Part shown: in pieces, positions 8,450 through 17,558 of the stretch
How positions within the stretch are numbered: the stretch's first letter is position 1
Layout of the letters: each line of letters begins with the position of its first letter
The notes under the pieces: generated by a model
The model's input: only the letters and a program-made list of their open reading frames with translations
Told to the model about the DNA's origin: nothing
The model's database searches: none
Made by a program: the position numbers and the translations under genes
NCBI GenBank assembly: GCA_035498175.1
Contig: DATKAJ010000013.1
Location: forward strand, 1-52,902
Source of the DNA: JALORV01 sp035498175
GTDB taxonomy: Bacteria > Pseudomonadota > Gammaproteobacteria > Burkholderiales > Burkholderiaceae_F
Length of the DNA stretch: 52,902 bases
Direction of reading: 5' to 3'

Positions 8450-9205
8450 CTACACCGTGCGCGGCTTCTGCTTGCGGCTTCGCGTCACGCGGTCGAATAG
8501 CCACCGCGGCATCGCGCGCAGCGCGACGGCGACGACACCCATCTGCCAGGGAATCGTCCGATAACGGGCACCCGCCTCGATGGCATCGGCCGCACACCGC
8601 GCGAATGCGCTGGCATCCATCAGGAACGGCATGCGGTACGGGTTCCTGGCGGTGAGCGGCGTGCGGATGAAGCCGGGCGAGATCGTGACGACGCGGACAT
8701 CGTGCTTCGCCATCTCGACGCGGAGGCTTTCGCAGTACGTGATCACGGCCGACTTCGAGGCGCAGTAGGCTTCGGAACCCGGCAGGCCGCGAATGCCGGC
8801 GACGCTCGCGATGCCTACGAGCGTGCCACGCCGGCGCTGCTTCATCCCGGCGATGAACGGATGGAACGTCGCCGGCATTGCGATCACGTTAGTTTCGAAC
8901 ACGCGCCGGAATTGCGCCAGATCCTCGCGATGCTCGGTCTTCACTCCGACCGAGATGCCGGCGTTGGCGATCACGACGTCAGCGCCGCCGGTGGCGCGCT
9001 CGAAGGCTTCGCCGGCCATGATGGTCGCATCGGTATCGGTGATGTCGACGCCGTAGAGCAGCGGATCGCCGGGCAGCGTCGCGGCGAGCGCTTTCAGTGC
9101 ATCCTCGCGGCGCGCCACGAGTCCGAGCCGCGCGCCGCGCGCCGCGAACTCGCGCGCCAGCGCCTCGCCGATGCCGCTCGAGGCACCGGTGATGAAGACG
9201 TTCAC
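8450..9205 (-). CDS. Short-chain dehydrogenase/reductase
   Basis: This 251-residue classical SDR has an NAD(P) motif TGASSGIG (6-13), NAG at 81-83 and catalytic S134, Y147 and K151 (YCASK). A basic RKQKPR tail ends the protein. Substrate unknown. It begins 16 bp after the dsbA stop and is probably co-transcribed with argS, the SPOR gene and dsbA, an arrangement common in Burkholderiales. An ordinary family member with no anomalies. Confidence 0.9.
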   Translation of the reverse strand: MNVFITGASSGIGEALAREFAARGARLGLVARREDALKALAATLPGDPLLYGVDITDTDATIMAGEAFERATGGADVVIANAGISVGVKTEHREDLAQFRRVFETNVIAMPATFHPFIAGMKQRRRGTLVGIASVAGIRGLPGSEAYCASKSAVITYCESLRVEMAKHDVRVVTISPGFIRTPLTARNPYRMPFLMDASAFARCAADAIEAGARYRTIPWQMGVVAVALRAMPRWLFDRVTRSRKQKPRTV

Positions 9206-9221
9206 GCGGTGCGCGCCGGCA

Positions 9222-9875
9222 TCACTTCTTGCCGCGCTCTGCGCGCGCCTGCTGGATCAGGTAGTCCAGCACGATCAGGCTGCCTTCGCGCGAGCCGACC
9301 ATCGAGGGCGCGGTAGTGAACTTGCCATCGACGCCCATCATCGGCGTGCCGTCGACGTTGTAGGCGCGCCAGATCTGTCCGGCGCGATTCGCGCGTGCGG
9401 CCACCGAGAAAGAGTTGTAGGTGTCCATCCACTGCTTGCGGTCGATGCCGTTGGCCGCCATGAAGTCGGCGATCTGGTCCGGGCTCAGCAGCGGCTGCTT
9501 GTTCTTCTGGATCGCGGTGAAGACCTTTTCGTGCATCTCGGGCAGCTTGCCGAGCGTGTCGAGTGTGTAGTAGATGCGCACGTGCGGCAGCGTGCTGTTG
9601 TCCCACGCGATCGGAATGCGCTTGTATTCGACGTCAGCGGGCAGCTTCTTGCGCCAGCCCGCGAGATAGGGGTCGTAGGCAAAGCAGTGCGGGCAGGAAT
9701 ACTGGAAAAACTCAAGCACTTCGACCTTGTCACCGCTGTCGGTCGGCACGGGCTTTTTCAGCACCAGAAAGTCCTTGCCGGACTGCGGAGCGCGCTGAGT
9801 CTGCGCGTGGACCAGCATGGGTGTGGCTGCGGTCGCGGCGGAAGCGAGCAGCAGAAGGCGGCGGGAAAGCGGCAT
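9222..9875 (-). CDS. dsbA: Periplasmic thiol:disulfide interchange protein DsbA
   Basis: DsbA introduces disulfides into exported proteins. This 217-residue protein has a signal peptide (1-24, ending VHA-Q), a thioredoxin fold with the active-site CPHC at 61-64, a helical insert, and the cis-proline loop GTPMM. The substrates here could include type II secretion clients, as in other bacteria. The start ATG 9875 is preceded by GGAGA; an earlier ATG at 9950 would precede the signal peptide. Downstream of the SPOR gene in the argS cluster. Confidence 0.93.
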   Translation of the reverse strand: MPLSRRLLLLASAATAATPMLVHAQTQRAPQSGKDFLVLKKPVPTDSGDKVEVLEFFQYSCPHCFAYDPYLAGWRKKLPADVEYKRIPIAWDNSTLPHVRIYYTLDTLGKLPEMHEKVFTAIQKNKQPLLSPDQIADFMAANGIDRKQWMDTYNSFSVAARANRAGQIWRAYNVDGTPMMGVDGKFTTAPSMVGSREGSLIVLDYLIQQARAERGKK

Positions 9876-9989
9876 GCGGTTCTCCAGGAAAAGGGCTCGG
9901 GCGGCGTTCCTACAACGCAAATACGACTGCGGCCGCTGACAGCGGTTCAATCGGGTTTGCCCGGGCGCGGCGGCTCCCTTTGAACGAAG

Positions 9990-10547
9990 TCAACGGACCT
10001 TGATCAGCTGCGCGTCGATGCCGTTGTCGGCCATCGTCTTGCGCATCCGGTTGACGTCCTCGATGTTGCCGTACGGACCGAGGCGTACGCGGTACAGCGT
10101 CTGCCCGTCCTGATCGCGAGGAAAGACCTTCGCGTCGTACCCCAGCAGGGCCAGGCGCGCACGCATTGCATCGGCGTCGTCTGGCGTGCGGAATGCGCCC
10201 GCCTGCAGCAGATAGCGCGTGCCGTCGTCGGGCGCGCTCGCCATGCCTTTCTCTGGCGGCGGCGGCGCAGCCTTCGGATCCGTCGCGGCGTCGAGCTTGG
10301 GCGGAGGCACCGTTGCGGTGTCGGGCGTGTGCTGCTGTGATTGCAGCGGCTTGTTCGGGTCGGGCAGCGGACCTCCTGCGCCCGGGTTGATGTTTTCGCT
10401 CGCCGGACGGACCTTGTTGACGAAAGGCACAGGTGCGTTGGTGATGTAAAGCGCCACCGCCACCGCGATGCCAAGTCCGACAACGAGCCCAACGACGAAA
10501 CCCAGCAGCGTGCTGCCGTGCTGCCGATGCAGGAATGCGAAAGACAT
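9990..10547 (-). CDS. FtsN-like SPOR-domain membrane protein
   Basis: This 185-residue protein has a short cytoplasmic N-terminus, one transmembrane helix (about 13-35), a Pro-rich periplasmic linker (45-105) and a C-terminal SPOR domain (109-185; LLQAGAF, YRVRLGPY). SPOR domains bind peptidoglycan stripped of stem peptides at the division septum. Its place between argS and dsbA is typical of betaproteobacteria. It may be the functional FtsN. Compare the SPOR-like tail of GspD at 37982-38215. Confidence 0.88.
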   Translation of the reverse strand: MSFAFLHRQHGSTLLGFVVGLVVGLGIAVAVALYITNAPVPFVNKVRPASENINPGAGGPLPDPNKPLQSQQHTPDTATVPPPKLDAATDPKAAPPPPEKGMASAPDDGTRYLLQAGAFRTPDDADAMRARLALLGYDAKVFPRDQDGQTLYRVRLGPYGNIEDVNRMRKTMADNGIDAQLIKVR

Positions 10548-10597
10548 ATTGCAAGTTTACTTGGATGGTGCGAGCCGCGTTTGACGGCGAAACAGCC

Positions 10598-12337
10598 TTA
10601 CATCTTTTCCGGGGCGGACACGCCGAGCAGCGTCATGCCGTTCTTCAGCACCTGGCGCGTGGCCAGCAGCAGTGCCAGGCGTGCATTGCGCGCGTCGTCC
10701 TCGTCGACCAGCACGCGTTCGGCGTTGTAGTAGGCGTGAAAGTCGGCGGCAAGCTCCTTCAGATAGAAAGCAAGCTGATGCGGCGCCAGTTCCTCGGCCG
10801 CCTCTGCGAGCACGTCCGGATAGGCGGCCAGGCGATTGAGCAGCGTCTGCTCGCGCGTCGTCGCCAGCGGCGTGAGGTTGAAGTTCAGCGCTGTGCCGAA
10901 GTCCGGGACCGCGAAGCCCTTCTCGCCGGCCTGGTGCAGCACCGAGCAGATGCGCGCATGCGCGTACTGCACGTAGTAGACGGGGTTGTCCTCGGACTGC
11001 GACAGCGCGAGATCGACGTCGAACGTGAACTCGGCGTCGGGCTTGCGGGCGACCAGAAAGTACCGCGTCGCGTCGCGGCCGACCCAGTCGATCAGGTCGC
11101 GCAGCGTCACGTAGGTTCCGGCACGCTTGCTCATCTTCACTTCCTCGCCGCCCTTCGTGACCCGCAGCATCTTGTGCAGCAGATAGTCCGGATACCCGCG
11201 CGGAACCGCGAGCTTCAGGCTCTTCGCCGCTGCCTGCACGCCGGCGCGCACGCGCGCGACCGTGCCGTAGTGGTCCGAGCCCTGGACATTGATCACTTTG
11301 CGGAAGCCGCGCTGGAACTTCGTCAGGTGATAGGCCACGTCGGGGACGAAGTAGGTGTAGGTGCCGTCGGACTTGCGCATCACGCGGTCCTTGTCGTCCG
11401 ACGGCGGGCCGCCGTGTCCGGCGAGGTCGTCAAAATCGGTCGTTCGCAGCCATAGCGCGGAATCGGCCTCGTAAGTCATTCCGGAATCGATCAGCGCCTC
11501 CACGGCCGCCTCGACCTTGCCGTCGGAGTACAGCGACGATTCGAGGAAGTAGTGATCGAAGCCGACGCCGAGCGCGGCGAGGTCCGCGTCCTGCTCGTTG
11601 CGCAGATACACGACCGCGAAATGGCGCACGGCCTCGAGGTCGTTCGGATCGCCACTGGCAGTGACCGGAACGCCGTCGCGCGCAGTGACGGTCTTCTTCG
11701 CCAGGAAATCACGCGCGATGTCGACGATGTAGTCGCCGCGGTAGCCCGCCTCCGGAAACCCGGCGCTTTCGCCCAGCAGCTCGCGGGCGCGCGCCTGCAC
11801 CGAGAGCGCGAGGTTGGCGATCTGCACGCCGGCGTCGTTGTAGTAGAACTCGCGCGAGACCTGCCAGCCCTGCGCGGAGAGCAGGTTGGCGAGCGCGTCG
11901 CCGAGCGCAGCCTGGCGCGCGTGGCCGAGGTGCAGCGGCCCGGTGGGATTGGCCGAGACGAACTCGACCATGACGCGTTCCCCGGCGTGGATCGACTGCG
12001 TGCCGAAGCAGTCGTGCTCGCGCAGCGCCAGGCGCACGACCTCCTGTCTCGCTGCGGCCGTGAGGCGCAGGTTGATGAAACCCGGACCGGCGACCTCGGC
12101 CGTGTCGATCAGTCCGGCCGCCGCGGGATTGACCTTCAGTGCATCGGCGATCGCCTGGCCGATCTCGCGCGGATTGCGGCGCAGCGACTTCGCAACCTGC
12201 ATCGCGACGTTGCAGGCAGCGTCACCGTGGGACTCCACCTTCGGGCGCTCGAGGACGACCGGCACGCCGGAGATTCCAAGGCCGCCGAGGGCCTGCTCGA
12301 TCAGTTCGGCTATGCGGTGTTTCTGCTGCGGAAGCAT
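10598..12337 (-). CDS. argS: Arginyl-tRNA synthetase
   Basis: Class I aminoacyl-tRNA synthetase that charges tRNA-Arg. The 579-residue protein has an N-terminal additional domain, the HIGH-type motif HLGH at 136-139, the KMSKR motif followed by AGT, and the C-terminal DALR anticodon-binding domain ending in LLGVSAPEKM. Length is normal. ATG 12337 is chosen as the start; GTG 12361 would add 8 residues. First gene of a probable argS-SPOR-dsbA-SDR operon. Confidence 0.96.
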   Translation of the reverse strand: MLPQQKHRIAELIEQALGGLGISGVPVVLERPKVESHGDAACNVAMQVAKSLRRNPREIGQAIADALKVNPAAAGLIDTAEVAGPGFINLRLTAAARQEVVRLALREHDCFGTQSIHAGERVMVEFVSANPTGPLHLGHARQAALGDALANLLSAQGWQVSREFYYNDAGVQIANLALSVQARARELLGESAGFPEAGYRGDYIVDIARDFLAKKTVTARDGVPVTASGDPNDLEAVRHFAVVYLRNEQDADLAALGVGFDHYFLESSLYSDGKVEAAVEALIDSGMTYEADSALWLRTTDFDDLAGHGGPPSDDKDRVMRKSDGTYTYFVPDVAYHLTKFQRGFRKVINVQGSDHYGTVARVRAGVQAAAKSLKLAVPRGYPDYLLHKMLRVTKGGEEVKMSKRAGTYVTLRDLIDWVGRDATRYFLVARKPDAEFTFDVDLALSQSEDNPVYYVQYAHARICSVLHQAGEKGFAVPDFGTALNFNLTPLATTREQTLLNRLAAYPDVLAEAAEELAPHQLAFYLKELAADFHAYYNAERVLVDEDDARNARLALLLATRQVLKNGMTLLGVSAPEKM

Positions 12338-12498
12338 CGGTTCGGCCGGGAGCAAAAGCACGCGATTTTACGGGCGCGGCCGGCGCGGTCCGACGCGCGG
12401 CTGCCCTGGGCCATTGGTTCGCTGCCGCCGGCGTGGCGGTTCGCCGCAATCCTGTGTACAACATGCCTGCGCCGGTCAGGCCGGCCTCGGAGGGGACG

Positions 12499-13791
12499 AT
12501 GCGCAAGCACATGAGCGTCAGCGGGGGATGCGCTGCGATCGCGCTGTTCATGGCGGCCTCGGCGGTCGGGCAAACCAAGGCACCGGCCCAGGTGGTCAAG
12601 CCGCCGGTGTCGCAGGCGTGGATCGACGTGGCGACATTCGCTGGCTTCGGCATGCCTATGAGTCCGGGAGCGAGCCCGATGTCGATGATGGGCGGCATGA
12701 TGGGCGGCGGCCCCTCGAAAAATTCGTTCGGCATGACCCAGGCTGGGTCCAGCGGCCGCTGGGTGGACGTCACGCTCTTTACGAGCCGCAACCCGTCGCT
12801 GGCCGAAGGCACCCAGGGCGTCCCGCCCGGCACGCAGCTCGCGCCGACGCTGAAGCTTGTCGCGCCGCGAGTCGAGAAGGGTCCGCCGCCGACCCCGGGC
12901 GACGAGAGTGTGGTCGAGCCCGAGTACGAGCGGCCTAAGGGCAAGCTGTATCTGTACTGGGGCTGCGGCGACACCGTGCGCGCGGGCCAGCCGCGAGTCC
13001 TCGACATGGCGACCGCGCGCCCGGACGACTACGGCAAGTTCTTCACCTCGCGGCGGGCGACGCAGCGTGGCGCGCATACGGCGCCCGGACGGCCCCAATG
13101 GCCCAACGAGATCGATTCGCGCATGGTTCAGCCGAATGCGTCGCTGGTCGGTGAGCACACCTTCACCGGGCAGGGCGTGCCGGAAGGTTTCAAGTTCGCG
13201 ATCGGGCCGCAGCAGGACCTGATGCCGCCGATCGAGCTGAAGCAGACCGCGATGGATGGCGCAGTCCAGCTCGAATGGGCGCAGTTGCCGACGGCGCGCG
13301 CCACGTTCATCGCGGCGATGGGCGCAAAGGGCGGGTCCGACATGGAAATGGTGTTCTGGTCCTCGAGCGAGGTGCCGGAACTCGGCATGGGCCTGATCGA
13401 CTACCAGACCAACCCCGCGGTCGATCGCTGGCTCAAGGAAAAGGTGCTGCTCGAGCCCGGCGTCACACGCTGCATTATGCCCAAAGGCGTGTTTCCCGAG
13501 GGCGGCGGTGCGATGCTGCGCATGATCGCCTACGGCACCGAGCTCAATCTCGTGCACCCACCGCGTCCGGCCGATCCGAAGGTCGCGTGGGAACCGCAGT
13601 GGGCGGTCAAGCTGCGCGTGAAGAGCGTCGCGACGGTGATGCTCGGCATGGACATGAGCGAGATGCAGCGCGGGCCAGGTCGCCGCGGACAGCAGACGCA
13701 GGCTCCTCAGGAGGCCGAACCGACGGTGCGACAGGAGGAGAACAAGACGCCCGGCGCAGTGGACATCCTGCGCGGCATCCTCGGGCGCTGA
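12499..13791 (+). CDS. Secreted Met-rich protein of unknown function
   Basis: This 430-residue protein has a signal peptide (about 1-24, cleaved near VGQ-T) and no family I can name. A Met/Gly-rich stretch at about 51-71 (MPMSPG, MSMMGG, MMGGG) and another near 385-395 (MLGMDMSEM) resemble Cu(I)-binding methionine clusters, but could be just flexible loops. The middle is rich in beta-strand-like sequence, including YLYWGCGD near 152-160. The start ATG 12499 follows GGAGGGG at a good distance. It diverges from argS and ends in a GC-rich hairpin at 13816-13840. Confidence 0.75.
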   Translation: MRKHMSVSGGCAAIALFMAASAVGQTKAPAQVVKPPVSQAWIDVATFAGFGMPMSPGASPMSMMGGMMGGGPSKNSFGMTQAGSSGRWVDVTLFTSRNPSLAEGTQGVPPGTQLAPTLKLVAPRVEKGPPPTPGDESVVEPEYERPKGKLYLYWGCGDTVRAGQPRVLDMATARPDDYGKFFTSRRATQRGAHTAPGRPQWPNEIDSRMVQPNASLVGEHTFTGQGVPEGFKFAIGPQQDLMPPIELKQTAMDGAVQLEWAQLPTARATFIAAMGAKGGSDMEMVFWSSSEVPELGMGLIDYQTNPAVDRWLKEKVLLEPGVTRCIMPKGVFPEGGGAMLRMIAYGTELNLVHPPRPADPKVAWEPQWAVKLRVKSVATVMLGMDMSEMQRGPGRRGQQTQAPQEAEPTVRQEENKTPGAVDILRGILGR

Positions 13792-13815
13792 GGCGGCAGC
13801 AACTCCGGCAACTCC

Positions 13816-13840
13816 GCGGGCGCGCCGCCAACGCGCCCGC
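13816..13840 (+). terminator. GC-rich stem-loop after the Met-rich gene
   Basis: GCGGGCGCG and CGCGCCCGC are perfect 9-bp arms around a 7-base loop, 24 bases after the stop at 13791. There is no T tract, so it is either a weak terminator or an mRNA 3' end stabiliser. Confidence 0.4.
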
Positions 13841-13892
13841 CTGCCCCTGCGCGCCGTCGCTGCGCGCGCAACCAGCCCACTAGAATCGGTCG

Positions 13893-14552
13893 ATGCAGCG
13901 ATCAGAACTCGACCACATCGTCGTCGCCAGCGCGCGGCTCGACGAAGGCATCGACTGGGTCGAGCAGCGGCTCGGGGTCCGGCCGCAACCCGGTGGCCGC
14001 CACGTGGCGATGGGCACGCACAACGCCGTGCTGAAGCTGGGCGAGCGTGCCTACCTCGAAGTGATCGCGATCGATCCCGAAGGCACCGCGCCATCGCGGC
14101 CGCGCTGGTTTGCGCTCGACGATCCGTCGATGCAGGCGCGGCTGGCGACCGAGCCGGTGCTGATCACCTGGGTTCTCCGCTGCGATTCGCTGGCGGCGGC
14201 GTGCGCGCGCGTGCCGGATCTCGGCGAGATCATGTCGATGAGCCGCGGCGACCTGCGCTGGCAGATCGCAGTGCCGGAAGATGGGTCGCTGGCTTTCAGC
14301 GGCGTGCTGCCGGCGGCGATCCAGTGGGGCCCTCGGGCCGATGGCACCGTGCTGCATCCGTGCGACCGATTGCCGGACAGCGGCTGCCAGCTCCTGGCGC
14401 TGGACCTGTCGCACCCGGCGGCGGTGCTGGTCACCTCGGGCATCGTCGGCCTGTTCCGCGAACTGCGCATCGTTGGTCCGGTCAACCTGCGACCCGGCCC
14501 CGTGGAAATCACGGCGCGCATCTCTACGCCGACCGGGACGGTCACCCTTTGA
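13893..14552 (+). CDS. Glyoxalase-like (VOC) domain protein
   Basis: This 219-residue protein begins with LDHIVVASARLDEGIDWVEQ, typical of the glyoxalase-like domain 3 family. HVAMGTHNAVLKLG and YLEVIAID supply the second strand set. The reaction is unknown; metal ligands may be H8 and E50. A TAGAAT -10-like box at 13881-13886 ends only 6 bases before the ATG and there is no Shine-Dalgarno, so the message may be leaderless. The next gene starts 34 bp downstream. Confidence 0.85.
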   Translation: MQRSELDHIVVASARLDEGIDWVEQRLGVRPQPGGRHVAMGTHNAVLKLGERAYLEVIAIDPEGTAPSRPRWFALDDPSMQARLATEPVLITWVLRCDSLAAACARVPDLGEIMSMSRGDLRWQIAVPEDGSLAFSGVLPAAIQWGPRADGTVLHPCDRLPDSGCQLLALDLSHPAAVLVTSGIVGLFRELRIVGPVNLRPGPVEITARISTPTGTVTL

Positions 14553-14586
14553 GCGCGCACTCCTGCGCTGCAGCGCGCCGCGTTCG

Positions 14587-16680
14587 ATGACGACTCCAGA
14601 GTCCGCTCCGCCTGTTCCGCCGGTCGCCCCGCGGCATCCGCACGTGGTCACGAGCCCGCACGGCGATCGCGTCGACGAGTACTACTGGATGCGAGACGAC
14701 GATCCGAAGAGCAAGCGCCACGAGATCATCGAGCATCTGAACGCCGAGAACGCCTACACCGAGGCGATGCTCGCGCCGCTCGCTCCGTTGCGCGGCAAGC
14801 TGGTCGCCGAGATGCGTGCGCGGATCAAGGAAGACGACAGCTCGGTGCCGGTCTACGACAATGGTTACTGGGCCTGGCGACGGTTCGATGCGGGCGCTGA
14901 ATATCCGCGGCTGCTGCGCAGGCGCGGCGGGCCCGAAGGTCCGGCGGCCGACGCGGTCGAGGAAGTGCTGCTCGACATCACGGAACTCGCGCGTCCGTAT
15001 GCCTACTTCAGCGTCGGCGCGACCGCGGTGAGCCCCGACAACCGTTGGCTGGCCTATACAGAAGACACCTCGGGTCGCCGCATGTACACGCTGCGCATCC
15101 GCGATCTCGAGACCGGCGAGTTCGCCGCGGATGCGATCCCGGGCGTGCTCGCCGATGTCGAATGGGCGGCCGACAGCGCGACTGTCTTCTACCTGCGGCA
15201 GGATCCGCAGACGCTGGTGCGCGGCGCGGTGCACCGGCACCTGCGCGGAACCGACTCTCGGGACGATGCGCTGGTATACGACGAGCCGGACCCGGAGCTG
15301 TACACGGGCATCGCTCGCAGCGCATCACGCCGTCATCTGCTGATCCACCTCGACGGCTATGACACGACGGAGACACGCGCAGTGCCGCTGGCGGACCCGG
15401 CGCAGTCGCCGCGGGTAGTTCTGCCGCGTCGCGAAGATGTGCGCACCTACGCCGATCACCTCGGCGATCACTGGTATCTGCGGACCAACGATGCCGCGCC
15501 GAATTTCCGCCTGGTCGCTGCGCCCGATCGCGACCCGGCCGACCGCTCGCGCTGGCGCGACGTGGTGCCCGCGCGCGACGACGCGGCGGTCGACGGTTTC
15601 GTGCTCTTCGATCGCGCCATCGTGATCGAGGAGCGGGTCGAGGCGGTGAGTCGCGTGCGCGTGCTCCCTGCCGATGGCGCGCCGTTCACCGTTGCTGCCG
15701 ACGAGGCCGCGTTCGCCATGCACCTTGGTGCGAATCCAGATCCCTCCGCGCGAACGGCCCGCTACACCTACACTTCGATGGCGACGCCGGCGACCACCTA
15801 CGACGTCGATCTCGCGACGGGCCGGCGCGAGTTGCGCAAGGTGCAGCCGGTGCTCGGCTACGACGCCGCGCTCTACGCCACCGAGCGCGTCTGGGCCCCG
15901 TCACGCGACGGCAGGCGCATCCCGGTCTCGCTGGCGTACCGGCGCGATCGCTTCACGCGCAACGGCAGCGCACCGCTGTACATCGAGGGCTATGGCGCCT
16001 ACGGCATCGCCAACGATCCGTACTTCAGCAGCAACCGTGTATCGCTGCTCGACCGCGGCTTTGTGGTTGCGATTGCACATGTCCGCGGGGGCTCCGAACT
16101 CGGGCAGGGCTGGTACGAGGAGGGCCGTCTGCTCAACAAGCACAACACGTTCGACGACTTCGTCGACGCGACCGACCATCTCGTGCGCGAGGGCTATGGC
16201 GCGCCGAGCAAGGTGTTCGCGTCCGGGGGCTCTGCCGGCGGTCTGCTGATGGGTGTCGTCGCCAACGAGGCCGGCGACCGATACCGGGGGATCGCGCTGC
16301 ACGTGCCGTTCGTGGATGTCGTGACGACAATGCTCGACGAGTCGATCCCACTCACCACCAACGAATGGGCGCAGTGGGGTGATCCGCGCGAGCGACGGTT
16401 CTACGAGGCGATGCTCGCCTACTCGCCGTACGACAACATCGCAGCGCGCGACTATCCGGCGATGCTAGTGACCACCGGCCTCTGGGATCCGATGGTGCAG
16501 TACTTCGAGCCGGCGAAGTACGTCGCGCGGCTGCGCGCGCGCAGGACCGACAGCAACCCGCTGCTGTTCCACATCACGATGGAAGCGGGGCACAGCGGCA
16601 AGTCGGGCCGCTTCGAGCGACTGAACGAGGTCGCGCGCGAGTACGCCTTCTTTCTGGATCTCGCCGGCGTCCGGGGCTAG
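14587..16680 (+). CDS. ptrB: Oligopeptidase B (S9A serine peptidase)
   Basis: This 697-residue prolyl-oligopeptidase-family enzyme probably cleaves small peptides after basic residues in the cytoplasm. It has the N-terminal DEYYWMRDD motif, a seven-bladed propeller in the middle, and a C-terminal alpha/beta-hydrolase domain with the nucleophile S549 in GGSAGG, D634 in GLWDPMV and H669 in EAGHSG. RGG and the EEGR loop match the oligopeptidase B subgroup. ATG 14587 gives the expected length; an in-frame upstream ATG at 14281 lies within the preceding gene. No signal peptide. Confidence 0.93.
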   Translation: MTTPESAPPVPPVAPRHPHVVTSPHGDRVDEYYWMRDDDPKSKRHEIIEHLNAENAYTEAMLAPLAPLRGKLVAEMRARIKEDDSSVPVYDNGYWAWRRFDAGAEYPRLLRRRGGPEGPAADAVEEVLLDITELARPYAYFSVGATAVSPDNRWLAYTEDTSGRRMYTLRIRDLETGEFAADAIPGVLADVEWAADSATVFYLRQDPQTLVRGAVHRHLRGTDSRDDALVYDEPDPELYTGIARSASRRHLLIHLDGYDTTETRAVPLADPAQSPRVVLPRREDVRTYADHLGDHWYLRTNDAAPNFRLVAAPDRDPADRSRWRDVVPARDDAAVDGFVLFDRAIVIEERVEAVSRVRVLPADGAPFTVAADEAAFAMHLGANPDPSARTARYTYTSMATPATTYDVDLATGRRELRKVQPVLGYDAALYATERVWAPSRDGRRIPVSLAYRRDRFTRNGSAPLYIEGYGAYGIANDPYFSSNRVSLLDRGFVVAIAHVRGGSELGQGWYEEGRLLNKHNTFDDFVDATDHLVREGYGAPSKVFASGGSAGGLLMGVVANEAGDRYRGIALHVPFVDVVTTMLDESIPLTTNEWAQWGDPRERRFYEAMLAYSPYDNIAARDYPAMLVTTGLWDPMVQYFEPAKYVARLRARRTDSNPLLFHITMEAGHSGKSGRFERLNEVAREYAFFLDLAGVRG

Positions 16681-16702
16681 TCTGCCGGGGCCGGCGGCGG
16701 AT

Positions 16703-17554
16703 TCAGTAGCTGGTGAACTTCAGATGGTCGACCCACGACCCATCGATGCCTATGCGAGCCATTGCCGACGCCTGCTCGGGCAGGCCGGACATCAGGCGCT
16801 GCACCGTCGGGAGCCGCTGCGCGTCGCGCGCGGCAACGATCAGCCGGTTGCCTCCGCTGGCCGCAAGCTGCACGCTGTAGATGCGGCTGAACACGGCCGT
16901 GGCGGCTCGAGTCTCCTTCTCGTGTGACACGCTGCCGGCGAGCGTATTGGCGAGGAACACACCGTCCGGCGTCAGCACCGCGCGGACGTCGCGCAGGAAT
17001 TCCTCGCTGAACAGCGCCGGTGGAATGCCATGGGCATCGAAAGCGTCCAACAGCACCGCGTCGTAGTGCTCGCCCCGGCTGCGGGCGGCGGCGACGAACT
17101 CGCGACCGTCGGCCACGTGCAGGCGCAGCTGCGGCGTGGCGACCAGCCGGAAGTAGCGCTGCGCAACCTGCACGACGACGGCGTCGATGTCGACTGCGTC
17201 GATTTCGATCTGCGGCCGGGCCCGCGCGAGTGCGTTGGGGATCGAACCGCCGCCGACGCCGATCAGCAGCACACGCTGCGGCGGCGGCTGCCAGAGCAGC
17301 AGGAGCGCCGCCATCGCGCGGGTGTAGTCGAAGACCAGGTGATCGGGTTCGGAAAACTGCTGGCACGACTGGTTCAGTGCGCTGTTGGCATCGTCGAAGC
17401 GCAGGCAGCGGTGCGTCGGGCTGTCGGTCACGATCAGCGTCTGGTATGCGGATTGTTCGGCGTGGACCAGTCGCTCGCCTGGTGGCAGGCTCAGGCAGGC
17501 CGCGAGGACAAACGCAAGCGCCGCCGTCGCGGCGCGCGCGGCAACCGTCAGCAC
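16703..17554 (-). CDS. Spermidine-synthase-like protein
   Basis: This 283-residue protein has the Rossmann fold of spermidine synthases and fused-transporter spermidine synthases: VLLIGVGGGSIPNAL (SAM-type glycine loop), AVDID (acidic cofactor contact), LHVADGREF and AVLLDAFDAHGIP. An N-terminal hydrophobic segment ends LAACLSLPP, so it may be membrane-anchored or a lipoprotein. That is unusual for a cytosolic aminopropyltransferase and casts doubt on polyamine synthesis. The start GTG 17554 lies 4 bases after the asparaginase stop, so the two genes are coupled. An ATG at 17686 would overlap the asparaginase gene. Confidence 0.78.
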   Translation of the reverse strand: MLTVAARAATAALAFVLAACLSLPPGERLVHAEQSAYQTLIVTDSPTHRCLRFDDANSALNQSCQQFSEPDHLVFDYTRAMAALLLLWQPPPQRVLLIGVGGGSIPNALARARPQIEIDAVDIDAVVVQVAQRYFRLVATPQLRLHVADGREFVAAARSRGEHYDAVLLDAFDAHGIPPALFSEEFLRDVRAVLTPDGVFLANTLAGSVSHEKETRAATAVFSRIYSVQLAASGGNRLIVAARDAQRLPTVQRLMSGLPEQASAMARIGIDGSWVDHLKFTSY

Positions 17555-17558
17555 GGCC

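Noticed and set aside
12310..14094. A 594-codon minus-strand ORF
   Set aside because: It runs antisense through the Met-rich secreted protein and into the glyoxalase-like gene. Its composition (Arg, Ala, His) is typical of a GC-rich shadow frame.
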